Source: Candidatus Anaerobiospirillum pullistercoris
GTDB lineage: Bacteria > Pseudomonadota > Gammaproteobacteria > Enterobacterales > Succinivibrionaceae
DNA length: 48,866 nucleotides
Direction of reading: 5' to 3'
NCBI GenBank assembly: GCA_019114785.1
Contig: DXEV01000199.1
Coordinates: forward strand, 1-48,866
In this document: piece by piece, positions 44,763 to 48,866 of the stretch
Layout of the letters: every line of letters starts with the position of its first letter
How positions within the stretch are numbered: the stretch's first letter is position 1
Position numbers and translations under genes: made by a program
The notes under the pieces: generated by a model
What the model was told of the DNA's origin: nothing
The model's input: the letters and a program-made list of their open reading frames with translations, nothing else
Databases searched by the model: none

Positions 44763-46211
44763 ATGAATAATCTCTTATCACGTTTAAAAGCGATCAATGT
44801 TCCTGAGCAGGAAGCAAATCCACAAATCGTGGGTAAGCTAACCCGTGTGGTTGGTCTGACCTTAGAAGCTGTGGGACTTAAGGTTGCAGTGGGTGATCGT
44901 TGCCGCATTGAGTTAGAGCGCGGCGATATGGAAGCCGAGGTCGTAGGCTTTGCGGGCAAGACCATTTACCTCATGCCAACAGAAAAGGTTGATGGCGTTA
45001 CCCCAGGCGCTTCTGTTTACCCTATCAATGGTGTACGCGATTTCCCTTATGGCACGCACTTGTTAGGGCGTGTGATTGACGGTATGGGAGAGCCTATTGA
45101 TGGCTTAGGCCCTTTGGCTAAACCACAGGCCGTGCAATGGGTACCAAAGCGTCTCAACCCAATGGCCAGAAGACCTATTCGCCAAAGCTTGGATGTGGGT
45201 ATCCGTGCGATCAATTCTTTGTTAACCATCGGTCAAGGCCAGCGTATGGGCTTATTTGCAGGCTCCGGTGTGGGTAAGTCTGTGTTGCTGGGTATGATGA
45301 CGCGTGGTACTACCGCTGATATTGTGGTGGTGGGGTTGATCGGTGAGCGTGGTCGTGAGGTTAAAGAGTTTATTGAGGACATCTTAGGCGAGGAAGGTCG
45401 TGCGCGCTCTATCGTGGTTGCCGCACCAGCAGATGCCTCACCTCTGATGCGTCTTAAAGGCTGTGAAACCACATTGTCGATTGCAGAGTACTTCCGTGAT
45501 CAAGGCTATAACGTCTTATTGCTGCTAGATTCCCTGACACGTTATGCCATGGCGCAGCGTGAGATCGCTTTAGCTGTGGGTGAACCACCTGCCACTAAGG
45601 GTTATCCACCATCAGTGTTTGCTAAGTTGCCAGCTCTAGTTGAGCGTGCCGGTAATGGTGCAGAGGGTCAAGGTTCGATCACCGCTTTCTTTACCGTGCT
45701 GGTTGAAGGTGATGATCTGCAAGATCCTATTGCTGACGCGGCGCGTGCTATTTTGGACGGCCATATTGTGCTTTCGCGTGAGTTAGCCGATTCTGGTCAC
45801 TATCCAGCTATTGATGTAGAAAAATCGATTTCGCGTGTGATGCCAGCGGTTGTTACCGAAGAGCACATGGTCATGGCACGTACCATTAGACAATGTATTG
45901 CGTTGTACAATCAAAACCGTGAGCTGATTTCGATCGGTGCTTATCAACGTGGCTCTGAACCGCGTATTGATCAGGCTTTGATGATTAAACCTCATATTGA
46001 TGAGTTTACGCAGCAAGGTATGAAAGAAGTAGTGCCTTTTGCTGACAGTATTGATGGCTTGCGTAAGCTCTCCATGATCTTGATCGATGATGCTAAGAAT
46101 AAGCCTCGTGCAGGCGCGCCAAATCGCATGATGCCACCACCAAATAGACAGCAGCCAAGCGGTGGTGCTCCGGTGGCGGCTCGTATGTCGTTTAGCCCAC
46201 GTCAAGGCTAG
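44763..46211 (+). CDS. fliI: Flagellum-specific export ATPase FliI
   Basis: FliI is the hexameric ATPase of the flagellar type III export apparatus, related to the F1 beta subunit. The start is the ATG at 44763 ([12 protein letters not shown]); a TTG two codons earlier is possible. The product is 482 residues (E. coli 457). Walker A is GSGVGKS (Gly167 to Ser173), with [35 protein letters not shown] (Walker B), [20 protein letters not shown] and [15 protein letters not shown] all intact. The C-terminus has an extra Pro/Met/Gln-rich tail of about 25 residues. No strong Shine-Dalgarno sequence precedes it, so it may depend on translation from fliH. Confidence 0.97.
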   Translation: MNNLLSRLKAINVPEQEANPQIVGKLTRVVGLTLEAVGLKVAVGDRCRIELERGDMEAEVVGFAGKTIYLMPTEKVDGVTPGASVYPINGVRDFPYGTHLLGRVIDGMGEPIDGLGPLAKPQAVQWVPKRLNPMARRPIRQSLDVGIRAINSLLTIGQGQRMGLFAGSGVGKSVLLGMMTRGTTADIVVVGLIGERGREVKEFIEDILGEEGRARSIVVAAPADASPLMRLKGCETTLSIAEYFRDQGYNVLLLLDSLTRYAMAQREIALAVGEPPATKGYPPSVFAKLPALVERAGNGAEGQGSITAFFTVLVEGDDLQDPIADAARAILDGHIVLSRELADSGHYPAIDVEKSISRVMPAVVTEEHMVMARTIRQCIALYNQNRELISIGAYQRGSEPRIDQALMIKPHIDEFTQQGMKEVVPFADSIDGLRKLSMILIDDAKNKPRAGAPNRMMPPPNRQQPSGGAPVAARMSFSPRQG

Positions 46212-46248
46212 ACTCAGGACTGAGTCCTGTGTTTGTCAGGAATATAAG

Positions 46249-46285
46249 GAGGCGGTAGCATAGTTGGTGTGCTACAGCCTCTTTT
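46249..46285 (+). terminator. terminator-like hairpin between fliI and fliJ
   Basis: A 12-bp stem with one mismatch (46249-46260 with 46270-46281) and a nine-base loop are followed by TTTT. A perfect GACTCA/TGAGTC hairpin (46211-46226) sits just upstream at the fliI stop. Confidence 0.65.
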
Positions 46286-46334
46286 GGTATTTGCCTTTCC
46301 CCTCTGAGGGGCTCTTCTAGAACAGGAGGGCTTT

Positions 46335-46811
46335 ATGCCTGAAGATAGAGCGTTACATTTGGTGCTGGATAAAAGACAGCACGATGAGGAGAAAGCCTTT
46401 GAGGATTGGGTTTTCTGCCGCAATCAAGTTGCTATGTTTGAGCAGCAGATCAAGCAGGTAGAGGATTTCCGTTTTAATTACATTGGCGAGATGGAAAATG
46501 AGGGCCGTAATGGCTTAACTGGCAATAAGCTCTTAGCCTACCAAGCCTTTATTGAAAAGCTCGATAATATTGCCTTAAAGCAGCGTCAAGAGCTGCAGCG
46601 TTTGCAGATGCTCACTGAGCAAAAGCGCCAGTTCTATTTAAATCGCCAAAAGGATCGCAAGATCATCGAAACCTTGCTGGAAAAACACCGCATTAAGCGG
46701 CAAAAGGAAGAGCTCAAGCGTGAGCAAAAGCTGTTAGATGAGTATGTCGTCTCCACCTATAGCCGTCGTCGACAGCAGGAGGCGGATCCAAGTGAGCTCT
46801 ATGAGCTCTAA
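46335..46811 (+). CDS. fliJ: Flagellar export chaperone/ATPase stalk FliJ
   Basis: FliJ is a coiled-coil protein that inserts into the FliI hexamer and couples it to FlhA. The product is 158 residues (E. coli 147) and almost entirely helical, with heptads throughout. The N-terminal part is ALHLVLDKRQHDEEKAFEDW, and the family-typical Gln/Arg/Glu-rich helix includes ELQRLQMLTEQKRQFYLNRQ and EKHRIKRQKEELKREQKLLDEY. An AGGAGG-type ribosome-binding site precedes the ATG by four to five bases. It is the last flagellar gene here: fliK and fliL onward, which normally follow, are not in the window. Confidence 0.88.
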   Translation: MPEDRALHLVLDKRQHDEEKAFEDWVFCRNQVAMFEQQIKQVEDFRFNYIGEMENEGRNGLTGNKLLAYQAFIEKLDNIALKQRQELQRLQMLTEQKRQFYLNRQKDRKIIETLLEKHRIKRQKEELKREQKLLDEYVVSTYSRRRQQEADPSELYEL

Positions 46812-47125
46812 CAACAAGCGTACCTGTATCTGTCTGTTCTGTCCGTTTAGGTGCTGTGGCGCAGTTAATAGCTGAGAACCTCAGCGGAAGAATAGCAGTA
46901 GCGTCTAGTGCAACAGAGCCCCATTCCTTTAGAATGTTGGGGCCTTGATCACATCGTATCAGGCCATATTGGCTGTACTGGCCATACTGGCCAGTCTGTG
47001 TCAGGTCTAAACCTCTGTGTAAGACTGGTGACACAGGCAAGGAGCTGAGATTGGGGCAAACGCAAAAATGGCAATCTGCATCTCAAAATAACCAAACCCA
47101 GAGTGCTCGAAGCAAGGACAAAAGC
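46812..47125 (+). other. fliJ-yfcE spacer
   Basis: No gene is seen. A GCCCCA/TGGGGC hairpin (46918-46943) lacks a T-run. It is followed by TGGCCATA-type repeats near 46962-46992 that can form overlapping hairpins. Confidence 0.45.
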
Positions 47126-47785
47126 ATGCGTTATCTGGTTCTTTCGGATATTCACGGGGGCTCAGCAGAGCTGGAGCAAGCCTTAACTTACTTTGATCAG
47201 TATCAATGCGATTACATTGTGCTGTTAGGCGATCTGCTTAATCACGGGCCTCGTAATCGTGTTCCTGATAGCTATCAACCACCAAAGGTGGCTGAGATGC
47301 TCAATGCTTATAGCACTAAGATCATTTCGGTACGTGGTAATTGCGATAGCGAGGTTGACAGCATGATGTTCAACTTCCCTTGCAATGCTCCTTATGGCTA
47401 CATCATTGTGTCGCAGCCTGACGAGGTGGCCGCTGCCAGCGCAGCTGCTAACGCTGCTGCGCAGGGGGTACCACAGCGTACCAAGACCCAGAGGATCTTT
47501 TTAACTCACGGTCATTTGCACAAGATCGATAGTCCTGATGGCTCTGGTATGAACGAGCTGAGAGATAAGCTCGGCTTGCATGAGAACGATATCGTGCTCA
47601 GTGGCCATACTCATGTGGCAGGTATTTTTTTAAAGCCAAGTGGGCTCGTCAATATCAATCCAGGTTCTACCACTATTCCAAAGGGTGGCACTAAGGCTGG
47701 TTTTGCTTTGATCCTTGAGGATCACATTGAGCTTAGAGATCTCGATAACAATCTGGTAGCGCGCTACGACTTTGTCTTCGAGTAA
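47126..47785 (+). CDS. yfcE: Metallophosphoesterase YfcE
   Basis: A small metal-dependent phosphodiesterase of the calcineurin-like fold; E. coli YfcE hydrolyses model phosphodiesters and its cellular substrate is unclear. The start is at the ATG 47126 (MRYLVLSDIHGG) after AAGGA; an upstream TTG adds 25 unsupported residues. The product is 219 residues (E. coli 184). All metal-site motifs are present: DIHG (Asp8, His10), GDLLNHGPRN, VRGNCDSEVD, LTHGH and GHTH. The end NPGSTTIPKGG matches the family. The extra length includes an Ala-rich insert (AAASAAANAAAQGVP) before RIFLTHGH and a loop after HLHKID. No operon partner is obvious. Confidence 0.93.
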   Translation: MRYLVLSDIHGGSAELEQALTYFDQYQCDYIVLLGDLLNHGPRNRVPDSYQPPKVAEMLNAYSTKIISVRGNCDSEVDSMMFNFPCNAPYGYIIVSQPDEVAAASAAANAAAQGVPQRTKTQRIFLTHGHLHKIDSPDGSGMNELRDKLGLHENDIVLSGHTHVAGIFLKPSGLVNINPGSTTIPKGGTKAGFALILEDHIELRDLDNNLVARYDFVFE

Positions 47786-47896
47786 TAGGCGCTGCTTAGA
47801 ATGCCCATGCGCGCTATGCTGCCCATGCGGGTAGCTCAAGGCTAGTGTGAGCGGCGCTTGGTTCAATCAAACAGAAGTTGTAAAGGAGTAAGTCAT

Positions 47897-48262
47897 ATGG
47901 CTCTGCAGGGAAAAAATAAATTGCAGTCTCTTTCTGTAACTTTAGGTCGAGCAGGGCTAGCTGTGCTTGCTTCTTTGGTGTTGGTGTCGGGCGTGTCAGC
48001 TCAGGAGGCAAAGGTAGAGTTTGATCTGTCTTTGCCTGTCACTTATGAGCGTTGCCAGATGATGGATGAGCTCAACGCCTATGTGAAAACCTTAGCCCCA
48101 GATGACTTGGAGCAGCTTAAGGCTACACAGGCTTTCCTCGTTAACTGCCAAGCATTGCTTGAGGAGCAGATCAGTTCGACTCAGCAGAAGCTGTCTGAGC
48201 TAAAAGCCTCTCAAGGCAGCACTCAGAGTCAGCCTAGCGCCTCGACTCAGCAAGGCCAGTAA
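47897..48262 (+). CDS. Small secreted coiled-coil protein, unknown
   Basis: The product is 121 residues. AAGGAG (47882-47887) is placed ideally for the ATG at 47897; an upstream in-frame start at 47858 has no ribosome-binding site. A Sec signal peptide (AGLAVLASLVLVSGVSAQE, cleavage about after SAQ or VSA) predicts a periplasmic protein of about 90 residues. The mature part has two cysteines (ERCQMM, VNCQAL) that could form a disulfide hairpin, then a helix (LEEQISSTQQKLSELKA) and a Ser/Gln tail. I recognise no family. It sits alone between yfcE and the rRNA operon with its own terminator. Confidence 0.75.
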   Translation: MALQGKNKLQSLSVTLGRAGLAVLASLVLVSGVSAQEAKVEFDLSLPVTYERCQMMDELNAYVKTLAPDDLEQLKATQAFLVNCQALLEEQISSTQQKLSELKASQGSTQSQPSASTQQGQ

Positions 48263-48272
48263 AGCCAGCATT

Positions 48273-48302
48273 GGCCTAGCCTAGCCTAGCCTAGGCTAGG
48301 CC
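48273..48302. repeat. CCTAG pentamer array forming a 12-bp hairpin
   Basis: Four CCTAG units (48275-48294) run into GCTAGG. GGCCTAGCCTAG (48273-48284) is the exact inverse of CTAGGCTAGGCC (48291-48302). No T-run follows. Confidence 0.8.
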
Positions 48303-48324
48303 TAGGTTATGCCTACTATTTCAT

Positions 48325-48390
48325 GCCCTCGCATTGCGGCTTCAGCTGTCGGTAGCTGGAGCTATCGATAGCGGGGGCTTTCGTTTTTTT
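48325..48390 (+). terminator. terminator after the small secreted gene
   Basis: GCCCTCGC (48325-48332) pairs with GCGGGGGC (48371-48378), an inner hairpin is formed by TTCAGCT/AGCTGGA, and TTTCGTTTTTTT follows. It insulates the rRNA operon. Confidence 0.75.
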
Positions 48391-48668
48391 AGATAGCTAC
48401 CCAAAACCGAAGTAGCCGTCAGTAGGGCCAAAGGTACCACCTGTGGAGCAAGTCCGACTTTTGGTCTCCTCGGGCTAGTTATGAGCTCTAATTGGCTTTT
48501 CGATGGTATTTAAGCCATTTTATGGCCTCAGGGATCCAAGTTGTCTTTAACTAACTAAAAAATTTTTTAGCGCCCCAAAAATCGCTGAAAACGGCTTTGT
48601 GCCTAGCTTTGCGTGTGTTTTGTTGTTGGCTTGTGTGCAGAGAAATTACTTTTTTCGTAAAAAAGTTG

Positions 48669-48696
48669 TTGACAGTGGATCGTAAATCCTTAAAAT
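48669..48696 (+). promoter_or_regulatory. rRNA operon promoter
   Basis: A consensus -35 TTGACA (48669-48674), a 16-base spacer and -10 TAAAAT (48691-48696) are followed by a GC-rich discriminator (CGTTCCCGC) typical of stringently controlled rRNA promoters. The A/T-rich stretch before -35 fits an UP element. Confidence 0.85.
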
Positions 48697-48866
48697 ACGT
48701 TCCCGCTGACACGCACTGAGGTGCGCAGCGAAATCAAAAAGCAAAGCCTAGCGCTTTGTAGTTCTTTAAAAATTAGATACAAACAATCTGTGTAGGTTCT
48801 TGACAAGAACTTCGAGTTATTAGCCAATAAGCTACACAAGCTGCGTTAGCAGCATGGGTAGCAGGT
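48697..48866 (+). other. rRNA operon leader (5' of 16S rRNA, which lies beyond the window)
   Basis: The leader contains a boxA-like GTTCTTTAAAAATT (48761-48774) for antitermination and the conserved ACAATCTGTGTAGG segment, which matches ACAATCTGTGTGGG of the E. coli rrn leader. The 16S sequence itself has not begun at the right edge. Confidence 0.85.

Larger units (their letters stand above)
48263..48668 (+). other. spacer between small secreted gene and rRNA promoter
   Basis: It contains the CCTAG pentamer hairpin, a terminator, and further down A/T-rich segments (for example AAAAAATTTTTT near 48556, and 48640-48667) that probably act as UP elements for the rRNA promoter. No gene is seen. 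Confidence 0.5.

Overview
The window looks like a chromosomal segment of a motile gammaproteobacterium. GuaB, GuaA, RpiA and YfcE all resemble gammaproteobacterial enzymes, and the rRNA leader at the right edge is enterobacterial in style. The AT-leaning codon choice (TTA Leu, CGT Arg, CCA Pro) and the Ala/Ser/Gly-rich inserts in ordinary proteins would fit a Succinivibrionaceae-type gut anaerobe. That last assignment is an inference from general appearance, not a phylogenetic result.

Layout, left to right. (1) 1-2592: the end of guaB followed by guaA (GMP synthesis), closed by a strong terminator. (2) 2820-4433, minus strand: a long disordered protein ending in a PC4/YdbC-type nucleic-acid-binding domain, then 1 kb of non-coding sequence. 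(3) 5531-26734: eleven plus-strand genes, about 21 kb, apparently one transcription unit. They encode SrfB (Hsp70/actin-fold ATPase), SrfC (P-loop GTPase-like), a single-pass membrane protein, a secreted vWA protein like the periplasmic part of PpkA, an ABC ATPase, an FtsX/LolC-type permease, a secreted SUMF1-fold protein, a membrane-anchored vWA protein, a SrfA-like membrane protein, and two coiled-coil lipoproteins. (4) 27168-29342: tyrS and rpiA. (5) 29518-32529, minus strand: a large N6-adenine DNA methyltransferase, then a 3.7-kb gene desert with many GTATAC palindromes. (6) 36237-37688: a cytoplasmic sialidase-fold (Asp-box) protein. (7) 38602-46811: fliE, fliF, fliG, fliH, fliI and fliJ, with terminator-like hairpins after fliG and fliI. 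(8) 47126-48262: yfcE and a small secreted protein, then the promoter and leader of an rRNA operon whose 16S gene lies beyond the window.

The most interesting part is region 3. The order vWA, ABC ATPase, permease, SUMF1 protein, lipoprotein is the reverse of tagQ-tagR-tagS-tagT-ppkA, the periplasmic sensing arm that switches on the Pseudomonas H1 type VI secretion system. Here it sits among SrfA, SrfB and SrfC homologues, with no kinase domain, no phosphatase and no T6SS structural gene in view. I read this as a candidate envelope-spanning machine. Outer-membrane lipoproteins, periplasmic vWA and SUMF1 proteins and an ABC mechanotransmitter would pass a signal or load to a cytoplasmic Hsp70-like ATPase and a GTPase. 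The family assignments rest on motifs and remembered sequence resemblance. The assembled function is inference.

A second theme is the spacers. Many hold short arrays of 5-9 bp palindromic words (AAGCTT, GAGCTC, AGGCCT, CCTAGG, AGCGCT), often next to terminators.
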